Shown here: positions 26,672-34,433 of the stretch, piece by piece
Layout: each line of letters opens with the position of its first letter
Position numbering within the stretch: the stretch's first letter is position 1
DNA from: an uncultured Thermanaerothrix sp.
Lineage (GTDB): Bacteria; Chloroflexota; Anaerolineae; Anaerolineales; Anaerolineaceae
NCBI RefSeq assembly: GCF_938028735.1
Contig: NZ_CALIMF010000023.1
Location: 1 to 51,745 of the forward strand
Direction of reading: 5' to 3'
Length of the DNA stretch: 51,745 bases
Notes under the pieces: model-generated
What the model was told of the DNA's origin: nothing
Seen by the model: only the letters and a program-made list of their open reading frames with translations
The model's database searches: none
Made by a program: the position numbers and the translations under genes

Positions 26672-27451
26672 TCAGATCAGCAGGTACCACGCCAGACCGC
26701 CCAGGACCAGGTTGATGCCCATGTGCGCCCACGCCGCCGCCTCCCACGACCCCCGGCGTAGCGCCAGTCCACCCAGTGCCAGCCCCAGGATGAAAGCTGG
26801 TAGGAGCAACAGGGGCCGCCCCTGCCCGAGGGCAAACAGCGCCGCCGAGAGCAGTACGGCGCGCGGACGGCCCCACCGCACGGCAGCCGCATTGAGCAAT
26901 GTAGCGCGGAAAAAATGCTCTTCCACCCACGGTGCAAGAAGCAAGCCAATTCCCAGCCAGAGGCCCAGCGCCAGCGGGGGCAGGCCCGGAAGGCGCTCCA
27001 CCGCGCCGGGCCAACGCCCCTCAAACCCAGCCAGGAGTAGCGCATACCCCAACCCACCCAGCCCCCCCAGCCCCAATCCCACAAGAAAAGCCGCCCCTTG
27101 GCAACGCAGGGAAGCCCATCCGCGTCCCGCCAGCGTCATCGGGGGCGGCCACGGCGTGCTCAACGCCAATGCCAGCATCTGCCACAGGTACAACCAGGGC
27201 TGCCCCAAGATCAGGATCTGCGTTGACCAGGGCAAGGCCTGCGGGTTCAGACGCGTGCTGACCCCCAGCACCCCCAGGTAAAGCCCCCAGGGCAGCAGGT
27301 AGGCCAAGCCAAACGTCCCCGCCACCGCCCAGCGTGGGTGGGATTGTAGCCAGCGCAACACCTGCCGTAACCCACTCAGTGCCAGTCCCAATAACCCCAG
27401 CAACAGGGCTAGCAAGATCAGCAGGGGGCGCAGCTCAGCGGAGGTAGGCAC
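26672..27451 (-). CDS. CPBP-family intramembrane metalloprotease-like protein
   Basis: A polytopic membrane protein of 259 aa with about eight hydrophobic segments, in the CPBP (CAAX protease and bacteriocin-processing) family. The first motif EEHFFRATLL (EExxxR) is present, and the last, HMGINLV (HxxxN), is present. The middle motif, normally FxxxH, reads FALGQ, so one metal-ligand His is missing. Substrate and activity are unknown. The start is GTG with no obvious ribosome site, so the exact N-terminus is uncertain. It lies between the PBP gene and the hairpin at 27471. Confidence 0.78.
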   Translation of the reverse strand: MPTSAELRPLLILLALLLGLLGLALSGLRQVLRWLQSHPRWAVAGTFGLAYLLPWGLYLGVLGVSTRLNPQALPWSTQILILGQPWLYLWQMLALALSTPWPPPMTLAGRGWASLRCQGAAFLVGLGLGGLGGLGYALLLAGFEGRWPGAVERLPGLPPLALGLWLGIGLLLAPWVEEHFFRATLLNAAAVRWGRPRAVLLSAALFALGQGRPLLLLPAFILGLALGGLALRRGSWEAAAWAHMGINLVLGGLAWYLLI

Positions 27452-27470
27452 GAGAGCACGTACCAGCAGC

Positions 27471-27525
27471 CCGGGGCGGTTACCGTGCTTGGGTCGGGAG
27501 ACCCAGGCCGGTGGAACCGCCCCGG
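27471..27525. ncRNA. Nested two-tier hairpin in the intergenic gap
   Basis: An 11-bp perfect outer stem, CCGGGGCGGTT (27471-27481) with 27515-27525, encloses a 4-bp stem (ACCG/CGGT) and a 6-bp stem TGGGTC/GACCCA. It is capped on the plus strand by GGGA, a GNRA tetraloop. There is no T-run. It could be a terminator of the TadE-like gene (minus), a processing signal or a small structured RNA. Confidence 0.45.
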
Positions 27526-27541
27526 TGGGAATCAGATGGGA

Positions 27542-29746
27542 TTACCCACAGCCGCCCATATCAGGCGGGGTCAAGCAGGGTGTGGGCGTGCGCGTCGCTG
27601 TGGGTCGCACTGTGTTGGTAGGCGAGGGTGTACGCGTGGGGGTGTTCGTAATCGTGGGCGTGGGGGTAATCGTACGCGTGGGGGTGATCGTACGCGTTGC
27701 GGTCGGCGGGGCCGGCGTGAACGTGCGCGTGGGCGTGAAGGTAATCGTGGGCGTACGCGTAACGGTGCGGGTGTAGGTGGGTGTGGGAGTTGGCGCCTGC
27801 AGCACCAATGTGGTCAAAATCAGGTTGGATTTGGGGCGCCCATCGCTGTTGCGAGCCAGGATGGCCACTGTGTAGGTCCCATTCTGGATCACTTGGCCGG
27901 GGCGATTGGAGGCGCCTTGCCACCACGTATCAATCCCGACGCGGCGCGTCGTGCATTGGCCGCCGCTATCACCAAAGAGGCAGTAGATGGGCGCGGTATC
28001 ACGGAAGTAGTGTACCAGGTTGCCGGCGCTGTTATATACAAAGAAGTACACATAACTGATATTGCGATCCCAGTCCCCCCTACCTTGATGCCCTTCCACA
28101 CGGGCACGCAGGCTGAAATTGAGCCCCGAGATGATCGGCGTAGGCTGGATGTTAGGACCCATCAGGCCGCTGACGTTCATATCACAGGCCAAGGTGGGCA
28201 CCGGAGTGGGTGGGATGAGGTTGTAGTAGATGGTACCGTTGAATTCGCCGCTCCAGTAGAAATTTTGCGCTTCCACCGCAACCGGCGTCACGCTCATGCG
28301 CGGCGTGGGCGTGCCGGCACCGACCACTGGGTAGGAATTGACGTAGGGCGTAATCCAGAAGGTAAATGTATTCTGGCCAGGATTGGGGGACCCATAGACC
28401 CACTTGAACCAGGTGCTGCCCAGCGCGCCTAGGTTCTGGTTGCTGGGATTGATGAAGGTGTGGGCAAAGGGATAGGTGCCGGTATCGGGCGGATCGTAAA
28501 TCTTGGTCGTGTTGTTGTTGTTGGCGTACCAGTTGAAGATATGACCAGGGCGCGGTCCCTGCATCTGATTGTGCCAGTTGCCGTTCCAGTCCAACGCCGC
28601 CCCGCTAAATTGGATCAGGTAGGGCCCCGTGTTCTGCAACTGGGACTCGAGCACATAGCCCCCACTGGTCAGTAGTTGGAACATCAGTTTTTCCTCGCCG
28701 ATGTTTTGCAACAGTGAGCAATCCGGCAGGGGGGTGGGCGTGCGGGTGGGCGTCGGGGTGCTGGTTTGAGTGGGGGTACTGGTGGGCGTTTCGGTGGGGG
28801 TCAGCGTAGAGGTAGCAGTAGGGGTTTCGGAGGGTGTGGGGGTGAAGGTCGCCGCCATGCCGATGGCGCCGGCCAGGCCGGTCACGCGTGAGACACGGAA
28901 TTTCTCCACGATACCCTCACGCTGAGCACTGACCAGCAGCCCATCCCACCAGGCGTTGGCACCCGGCGTCCACAGGGCGGCTACATTGGGCAGGGGCGTG
29001 ATCAAGGCATGGCGGTAGGTCAGGGTCACACGCACGCGGTCGCCTGGCCCGCCGGGATCATCCATGTAGCGGATAATGTTGCCGTTCTCGTCCATTTCAA
29101 TGCACACCGGCAGGTAACCGTGGTACTGCGCGTCGAGGCGCTCAGCGGTCAGGAAGCCAAACTGCGGGCTGCCATCATCATAATGGCGGCTACTGCAGAT
29201 TGAGATGGCGAAGTAGCCAGTGCGGTTGGGATTCCCGCGGTACTGCGTGCTGAAGGAATTGAACGGATGGCTGAGATAGCCGAAGTAATCCTGCGCGATG
29301 GCGAAATCATCAAAGGCGGCGGCAATGCCCATGGCGCCGGCCAGCGCTGCATCGCGGATTGACGGCAGGCGCGCCCAATCCTGCAGGCGGTTGGTCATTT
29401 CCTCGGCCAGGCGGTCATCCTCACTGGTCACCCTGCCGTCGCCGTTCCAATCCCGGCGGGGCGGCACCTTGCAATCCACCTTGCCGTCGGCCAAGTCCTC
29501 ATCACCCAGCCCAAAGAGGGCATCCGCCTCGTCACAATAATCGGGATTATAAGCTCCGGTAACGGCATAGCGTACCCCAAAGCGGGCGCCATTTTCCAGC
29601 GCCAGCCAGGCTTGCATAAAACGCCCGAACTCAATGATGCCGAAAACAAGCAACAAGAGCAACGGCAAAGCCAGCGCAAATTCCACCAGCGCCTGGGCGC
29701 GGCGGCGTGCGGCGCGCTTTCTGAAGTACGGCAGTTTAAGTCGCAT
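27542..29746 (-). CDS. TadE-like pseudopilin with long Thr-Pro stalk
   Basis: A 734-aa surface protein. After a basic N-terminus comes the TadE signature ALVEFALALPLLLLLVFG, a single membrane helix with the pilin-like Glu. A periplasmic or exposed region with several Cys follows, then a Thr/Pro-rich stretch (about 310-345) and a beta-rich module (about 350-600). The C-terminus is a long TP-rich tail ending in LTPPDMGGCG. ATG 29746 follows GGGGGAGGAG. It is the third gene of a probable three-gene TadE/TadG operon. The architecture suggests a stalked cell-surface protein rather than a simple minor pilin. Confidence 0.82.
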   Translation of the reverse strand: MRLKLPYFRKRAARRRAQALVEFALALPLLLLLVFGIIEFGRFMQAWLALENGARFGVRYAVTGAYNPDYCDEADALFGLGDEDLADGKVDCKVPPRRDWNGDGRVTSEDDRLAEEMTNRLQDWARLPSIRDAALAGAMGIAAAFDDFAIAQDYFGYLSHPFNSFSTQYRGNPNRTGYFAISICSSRHYDDGSPQFGFLTAERLDAQYHGYLPVCIEMDENGNIIRYMDDPGGPGDRVRVTLTYRHALITPLPNVAALWTPGANAWWDGLLVSAQREGIVEKFRVSRVTGLAGAIGMAATFTPTPSETPTATSTLTPTETPTSTPTQTSTPTPTRTPTPLPDCSLLQNIGEEKLMFQLLTSGGYVLESQLQNTGPYLIQFSGAALDWNGNWHNQMQGPRPGHIFNWYANNNNTTKIYDPPDTGTYPFAHTFINPSNQNLGALGSTWFKWVYGSPNPGQNTFTFWITPYVNSYPVVGAGTPTPRMSVTPVAVEAQNFYWSGEFNGTIYYNLIPPTPVPTLACDMNVSGLMGPNIQPTPIISGLNFSLRARVEGHQGRGDWDRNISYVYFFVYNSAGNLVHYFRDTAPIYCLFGDSGGQCTTRRVGIDTWWQGASNRPGQVIQNGTYTVAILARNSDGRPKSNLILTTLVLQAPTPTPTYTRTVTRTPTITFTPTRTFTPAPPTATRTITPTRTITPTPTITNTPTRTPSPTNTVRPTATRTPTPCLTPPDMGGCG
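27577..27795 (-). repeat. Thr-Pro coding repeat (TadE-like C-terminus)
   Basis: A roughly 220-bp low-complexity tract of GTGGGCGT/GTACGCGT-like units on the plus strand, encoding TPTRTxTPT-type repeats on the minus strand. Confidence 0.75.
28728..28860 (-). repeat. Thr-Pro coding repeat (internal linker)
   Basis: A second low-complexity tract in the same gene, encoding a Thr/Pro/Ser linker between the TadE-like part and the beta-rich module. Confidence 0.65.
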
Positions 29747-29838
29747 TATTCTCCTCCCCCATCCCGCCAACGGGATGAATGCGGTAGAAAAGTCGCCAAG
29801 GGCCTAAGCCGATCTTGAAAGCCATCCAAGCCCTCCTC

Positions 29839-31659
29839 TTAATCGGTAATGCGCGTGTAGATACGCGATGCAATGTCCTCAAAGATCTTAAGCAGGCCAC
29901 TGCTGGTGCTGGTGTAGTAGTACTGCCCACAACTGCGGTAGGCGGGAGTGGAGGCGCAGGGATCGGTGGTGCGGTCACCGTCATCACCTACCGCGGCAGC
30001 GTAACGCAACAATTTCTCCCCCAAAGACACATTGCCGAGGCCAATCGCATAAATGGCCACGTCATTGCCACGTGGTTCGCGGGGGTTGGTGGATTTGGTC
30101 AGCGCCAGTTGGTCAATCATGTCCATGGCGTAGTCCATGACGCTATAGCGGTAATCCTCGGGGTTCTGAAGCACCCAGGTAGTTCCCGGTGGGCATGTCG
30201 CCGGATCAACATCAATGCAGTAGCGGGGCGTCAGCGAGTTATCTCTACACATACCCGGCCACCAGCCCTGGTTCAATTTACCGTTGCAGAAGCCGTTGGG
30301 ATAAACCGCGGGGACGGCACCACCGGTGTTGGGCGTGTCGCCGGGGCTGGTGCCGCCGCTGCCGTAGGTATCGCTAAGATTGGCAAACCCATCTGAGAGA
30401 AGCACCAGCACCCAAATGCTATCGGGGCGGGCATCTTCAAAAACGCGCGTAGCGGCGCGGATGCCACACCCTGTGCAGGTGGAGAGGAAAGACAACGAGG
30501 GTTTCAGTCCCGGCACTCCGTACTTGGCCCGCTCCTTATCATAATAGGCCATACTGGCATCGTGATCGGCCTGGGTGAAGACCCCATCGCCGTCCCAATC
30601 AAATGCGTCCAGTTTACCGTTGTCATCGCACGGCACCCCACCGACGCCAAAGGGATTTGGCGCTCCCTCATCGGTGCTCCACCAGCGATCCGCCACGCGC
30701 GGGTCGGTCATCGGCGGGCACGTGTAGCCCAGTTTTGCCGGGTCGTCATAATCGCTGCCATCGCCATCCAGATCTTCAGGGTTAACTGGGTTGTACAGTT
30801 TGTAATTCCGCCAGGGCGCCCACAACTTACCAAAAGGTGGGTCATCGTGTAGTTTGATGCGGTCAATGGCCGCCTTCACCTGCTCCAGGTCGTCACTCAT
30901 CATGACCAACTGGCCGTTTTTATCCAGGATGGGGTAGATCACCGCCTGGGAGTCGAAGGTCACCAGCCCCACGCGGTCGTACCCATCATAAAGCTTATCC
31001 ACCAGCGCTTTGGCAGCCTCCTTGGCGTCGCGCAGGGCCTTGCACGAATTGTTGAGGTTACAGCCACCTGGCCCATCCGGGTCGTAGTCGGGGCCGAAAC
31101 CCGGGGTGCCTTCGGCCATGGATTCAGAGATATCAATCGCAATGACTAGGTCGACCGAAGCGGCTTCAGAGATGGTGTCGGTAGTCAGGGGAATGCTACC
31201 AAACCCCATCAGGCTCAGGAAGTACAACGGCGCATGCTGGGTTGCCCGCACGTACACCAGGCGGCGCGCTGCCTCGCCACGCAGAGTATCCGGGCAACGG
31301 GTGTAAAAGAACGGCGCTACGGTCTGCAAATCGGGATCAGGGCCGAGGATACCATCGGCATCACAAATACGCACCACCAGATCCACTTGGCTCATATCCA
31401 AGTTATGCAGTTCCAGGGCTTCCTCCGCCGAACCGATCATGCGGGTCAGGTCCATGCTGCCATCCGGGTTGCGGTTAACCTCACCGCGTTTGAACGAATT
31501 GGCCGCCGCCACCGACGCCGCATCTACTGCGCGCTTCAGGTGCCCGTAGGTCACATAGAGGGAACCCGCATCAATGGCCAGGCCCACAAAAAAGACGAGC
31601 GCCAGCAGGGTAATGGCGAAAACGACCAGGATTTGACCACGTGGACGAGAAAGGTTCAT
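29839..31659 (-). CDS. TadG-like protein with von Willebrand factor A domain
   Basis: A 606-aa exported protein. Residues 5-60 are the TadG-type N-terminus (RGQILVVFAITLLALVFFVG, then AVDAASVAAANSF) with one membrane helix. From about 180 comes a VWA domain whose MIDAS motif DISES is intact. It is interrupted by Asp-rich loops (for example DYDPDGPGG and DLDGDGSDYDD) that may bind calcium. ATG 31659 with AAGGAG upstream is chosen; the upstream extension to 31800 is Arg/Pro-rich and overlaps the preceding gene. It may be an adhesin or a Flp-pilus-associated tip protein. Confidence 0.85.
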   Translation of the reverse strand: MNLSRPRGQILVVFAITLLALVFFVGLAIDAGSLYVTYGHLKRAVDAASVAAANSFKRGEVNRNPDGSMDLTRMIGSAEEALELHNLDMSQVDLVVRICDADGILGPDPDLQTVAPFFYTRCPDTLRGEAARRLVYVRATQHAPLYFLSLMGFGSIPLTTDTISEAASVDLVIAIDISESMAEGTPGFGPDYDPDGPGGCNLNNSCKALRDAKEAAKALVDKLYDGYDRVGLVTFDSQAVIYPILDKNGQLVMMSDDLEQVKAAIDRIKLHDDPPFGKLWAPWRNYKLYNPVNPEDLDGDGSDYDDPAKLGYTCPPMTDPRVADRWWSTDEGAPNPFGVGGVPCDDNGKLDAFDWDGDGVFTQADHDASMAYYDKERAKYGVPGLKPSLSFLSTCTGCGIRAATRVFEDARPDSIWVLVLLSDGFANLSDTYGSGGTSPGDTPNTGGAVPAVYPNGFCNGKLNQGWWPGMCRDNSLTPRYCIDVDPATCPPGTTWVLQNPEDYRYSVMDYAMDMIDQLALTKSTNPREPRGNDVAIYAIGLGNVSLGEKLLRYAAAVGDDGDRTTDPCASTPAYRSCGQYYYTSTSSGLLKIFEDIASRIYTRITD

Positions 31660-31660
31660 C

Positions 31661-32404
31661 TCAAGGCGCTCCTTGAGTAGGAGTGGGTTGGGCAGCCGGC
31701 AGGGGCATAATGGTGTAGGCAATCGCCTGGAACGGATCCGGCACAAAGGCGGTAAAAATGGGGAGCTTGAGCATCTGCTCATGGCAATAATAGACCTCAA
31801 CGGCTACAAAGCCTTTATTGGGGGTGGAATAATCCGAAAGCAAGCTTTGAACGACCTCCCGGGTGAAATGGGGGGTGGTGCGCACAATATTGCCCTGACA
31901 ATCCTTGTTCCAATTCCCGTAGAGGGAGTAGAATCCCTGTGGCTTCGGGTGCACATCGCTCACCACGTTTCCGGAGACGGTGTAAACCGAAATGACCACA
32001 TCATCGGTGGCAGGGTTGAGGTAGACGAAAGGATTCATCCCGTTGCAGAAATTGGGGTCGGTACACAGGGTTGACCCTTGTGGGGGCGAAAAAATGCAGG
32101 AGGTGGTGAACCAGAAATCGTAGTATTCCGGATTGCTACACGAGCGCGTGCCATTATGAGCGGTCTGGAAGGGATCGCGCACCGAGGCAAAACGCGCTGC
32201 CTCACGGGTGAGGTCGAGCAGGTCGAGGTAGCGCCCAATGAAAAAAGCCACCTCCACCACCCCCAGCAGCAGAATCAGCAGAACAGGTAACACCAAGGCC
32301 AGTTCAATAAACGACTGGCCGCGCGGTTGGGAAAATCGAACACGCCCTAAAGATAGCCTCACTCTGACCTTCTCCGTAAAGTTTTGCAGATCGGTCCATC
32401 CCAT
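31661..32404 (-). CDS. TadE-like minor pseudopilin
   Basis: A 247-aa protein starting with a basic segment and the TadE signature RGQSFIELALVLPVLLILLLGVV (in two parts: RGQSFIELALVLP, LLILLLGVV), followed by RYLDLLDLTREAARFASVR. The remainder is exposed and has several Cys. It is the first gene of the TadE/TadG group. The ATG at 32404 has only a weak ribosome site; a GTG at 32362 has GGAGAAGG at a good distance and may be the true start, making the N-terminus about 14 aa shorter. Confidence 0.83.
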   Translation of the reverse strand: MGWTDLQNFTEKVRVRLSLGRVRFSQPRGQSFIELALVLPVLLILLLGVVEVAFFIGRYLDLLDLTREAARFASVRDPFQTAHNGTRSCSNPEYYDFWFTTSCIFSPPQGSTLCTDPNFCNGMNPFVYLNPATDDVVISVYTVSGNVVSDVHPKPQGFYSLYGNWNKDCQGNIVRTTPHFTREVVQSLLSDYSTPNKGFVAVEVYYCHEQMLKLPIFTAFVPDPFQAIAYTIMPLPAAQPTPTQGAP

Positions 32405-32442
32405 TACCCGCCTGGGCTGTTCCGCCAGTGCGGCCTGTTTTT

Positions 32443-32472
32443 ACATTATCCGAAAGCCGGCCTGTCTGTCAA
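32443..32472 (-). promoter_or_regulatory. Promoter of the TadE/TadG operon
   Basis: Minus-strand TTGACA (32467-32472), 18 bp and TAATGT (32443-32448). Start of transcription would be near 32436, about 30 bp before the ATG. Confidence 0.55.
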
Positions 32473-32603
32473 GCCATTCTTAGGATTCTGTAAGGTGGCT
32501 GTCATGGTTTTATCACCATTTTTTCATCTCATTTTCACAATCAAGCCTCTACACGGTGCTTGCTGCACCACCCGCGCTGGCACAGGAAGCAGCGCGCTTC
32601 ACC

Positions 32604-32632
32604 TTGCCCCTGAGGACGGGCTGTGCTACACT
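32604..32632 (+). promoter_or_regulatory. Promoter of the TPR/pseudo-PBP pair
   Basis: TTGCCC (32604-32609), 17 bp and TACACT (32627-32632). The ATG is only 10 bases after the -10 and has no ribosome site, so the message may be leaderless. Confidence 0.45.
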
Positions 32633-32642
32633 TTTCACCAGG

Positions 32643-34424
32643 ATGGCCGACGAGAAGATCCTCGAGGAAGTGCGCACCGCCCTGGCGCAGGGGCAGCGCG
32701 CCCGCGCCCGTGACCTGCTGACACGGTTGCTGCGCCGCGCCCCCAACCAGCCCGAGTACTGGCTGTGGATGAGCGCCGCCGTGGAGACGCCCAAAGAGCG
32801 CCTCTACTGCCTGCGCGAGGTCCTGCGCCTGGACCCCGATAACTTGGACGCCCGGCGCGGTTTGATCCTCATGGGGGCTTTGCCCCACGATGAGCGCCTG
32901 GTGGCCCCGGCAGCATTGCAGCGCCGCACCTGGCAGGTTGACCTGGAGAAACCCCGCGATGAAGTCACCCACCATCTGTGGCGGCGCGTTGCCCTCTACG
33001 CCGGGCTGGTCATCCTGGTCGCCGCTCTGGTCACCCTGGGCGTTTTCAGCGTCAACCGGCTACGCCAGCGCGCCCAGCCCACCCGCCCGGTGATCTCATT
33101 CCAGCCCCTGCCCACCGCCACCCCCCTGCCCGCTGCGCAGACGGCCGCCACCCCTAACCCCGCCTTCACCCCTACCATTACCCCGCCGTGGGCCGCTCTC
33201 GCCGCTACCTACACCCCCACCCCAGCCTACGGGCGCACCCCTCACCCGATCATCGAAGCCTACAGCCTGGGCCTGCGCGCCTTTGAGCGCGGCGATTATA
33301 ACCGCGCCATCCAGTACCTTGATCAGGCCGCTCAGATCCAGCCCGCCGCCGATATCTATACCCTGATCGGGGATATTTACCTCAGCCAAGGAGCTTACAG
33401 CCAGGCCCTCCAAGCCTACAACCAGGCCATCCAAACCGATAAAACCTACGCTCCGGCTTACCTGGGGCGGGCCCGCGCGCTGCTCCAAAGCGCGCCCAAC
33501 CCCGAACAAGAAGCCCGCCGCAACCTAGAAGAAGCCCTGCGCCTCGATCCCAACCTGGCCGAGGCCCGCTTGGAACTGGCTAGGTTGGCAGCCGAGCAGG
33601 GCGACCTCGCCGCAGCCACCCGCCAAATCGAGCAGGCGGCCACACAACTGCCGGAGTCCCCGCTGGTGGCCTACTACCGCGGCTGGCTCGCCTTGCAATC
33701 CAACGACCTGGATGAGGCCCTGCGCCAGGTGCAGGAAGCCTTACGGCGCGATGTGACGCTACTGCCGGCTTACCGCTTGCTGGGGCAGATTTACCTGCTC
33801 CAGGATCAGCCCGCGCAAGCCATCCCTCCCCTGGAGGTGTACCTGACCTACGGCCCACCTTCCGCGGATGTGGAGGCGCTGGGCTGGCTGGCCCAGGCTT
33901 ATGCCCGCGAGGGGCGCGCGGACGAGGCGCTAGCCCTGCTCGACCGTGCGCTGGCCGCTGACCGTCTGAACCTGACGCTGTGGTTGCAACGCGGCGAGGT
34001 GAACCTGCAGGCCAGCAACAACACGGCGGCCCTGGAGGACTTCAAACAGGCGCTAAACCTCAACCCGCGCTCATTTGCGGCCAGCCTGGGGCGCGGGCGC
34101 GCCTTGCTGGGGTTACAGGCCTATGGCGATGCCTACATGCAGTTGAGCAAAAGCGAAGGGCTGGCACGCAGCGCGGCAGACAAGGCGGCCGTCTACTACT
34201 GGCGCGCGCAAGCCGTCGAACCCCTTGACCCCCGCGCTGCCTATGCGGATTGGCAGCGTCTGCTAGCCCTACCTGAGACGGCCATGCCGGCCACCTGGCG
34301 CACTCAAGCGCAGGCTGCTCTGGCCCGCTTGGCCACTCCCACCGCCACCCCACTGCGTTCCCTCACCCTCACCAGCACCCCGCCGCAGGTCACCCCCACC
34401 TATGCGGCCACCGCCATTCGCTGA
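32643..34424 (+). CDS. Membrane-anchored TPR protein
   Basis: A 593-aa single-pass protein. Residues 1-95 are a short cytoplasmic helical or TPR domain (ADEKILEEVRTALAQGQ, LRRAPNQPEYWLWM). A membrane helix (about 118-138; LYAGLVILVAALVTLGVFSV) and a Pro/Thr-rich linker (about 155-200) follow. The large remainder is a series of about ten TPRs with the usual Gly/Ala/Tyr pattern (YSLGLRAFERGDYNRAIQYL). ATG 32643 fits the family start and sits next to a good promoter; the ORF upstream runs through that promoter. It lies 9 bp before the inactive class A PBP homologue, so they probably work together at the cell envelope. Confidence 0.85.
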   Translation: MADEKILEEVRTALAQGQRARARDLLTRLLRRAPNQPEYWLWMSAAVETPKERLYCLREVLRLDPDNLDARRGLILMGALPHDERLVAPAALQRRTWQVDLEKPRDEVTHHLWRRVALYAGLVILVAALVTLGVFSVNRLRQRAQPTRPVISFQPLPTATPLPAAQTAATPNPAFTPTITPPWAALAATYTPTPAYGRTPHPIIEAYSLGLRAFERGDYNRAIQYLDQAAQIQPAADIYTLIGDIYLSQGAYSQALQAYNQAIQTDKTYAPAYLGRARALLQSAPNPEQEARRNLEEALRLDPNLAEARLELARLAAEQGDLAAATRQIEQAATQLPESPLVAYYRGWLALQSNDLDEALRQVQEALRRDVTLLPAYRLLGQIYLLQDQPAQAIPPLEVYLTYGPPSADVEALGWLAQAYAREGRADEALALLDRALAADRLNLTLWLQRGEVNLQASNNTAALEDFKQALNLNPRSFAASLGRGRALLGLQAYGDAYMQLSKSEGLARSAADKAAVYYWRAQAVEPLDPRAAYADWQRLLALPETAMPATWRTQAQAALARLATPTATPLRSLTLTSTPPQVTPTYAATAIR

Positions 34425-34433
34425 GGGCCACCC

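Noticed and set aside
26535..27281. A 248-aa plus-strand reading frame across the PBP and CPBP genes
   Set aside because: Shadow of the two real minus-strand genes: low-complexity Pro/Arg/Ser sequence and no ribosome site.
27485..28432. A 315-aa plus-strand Gly/Arg-rich frame
   Set aside because: Antisense of the Thr-Pro repeats in the TadE-like gene; composition explained by the repeat.
27577..28860. Regular repeats resembling a CRISPR array
   Set aside because: The units are short and contiguous with no spacers, and they encode Thr-Pro repeats in frame.
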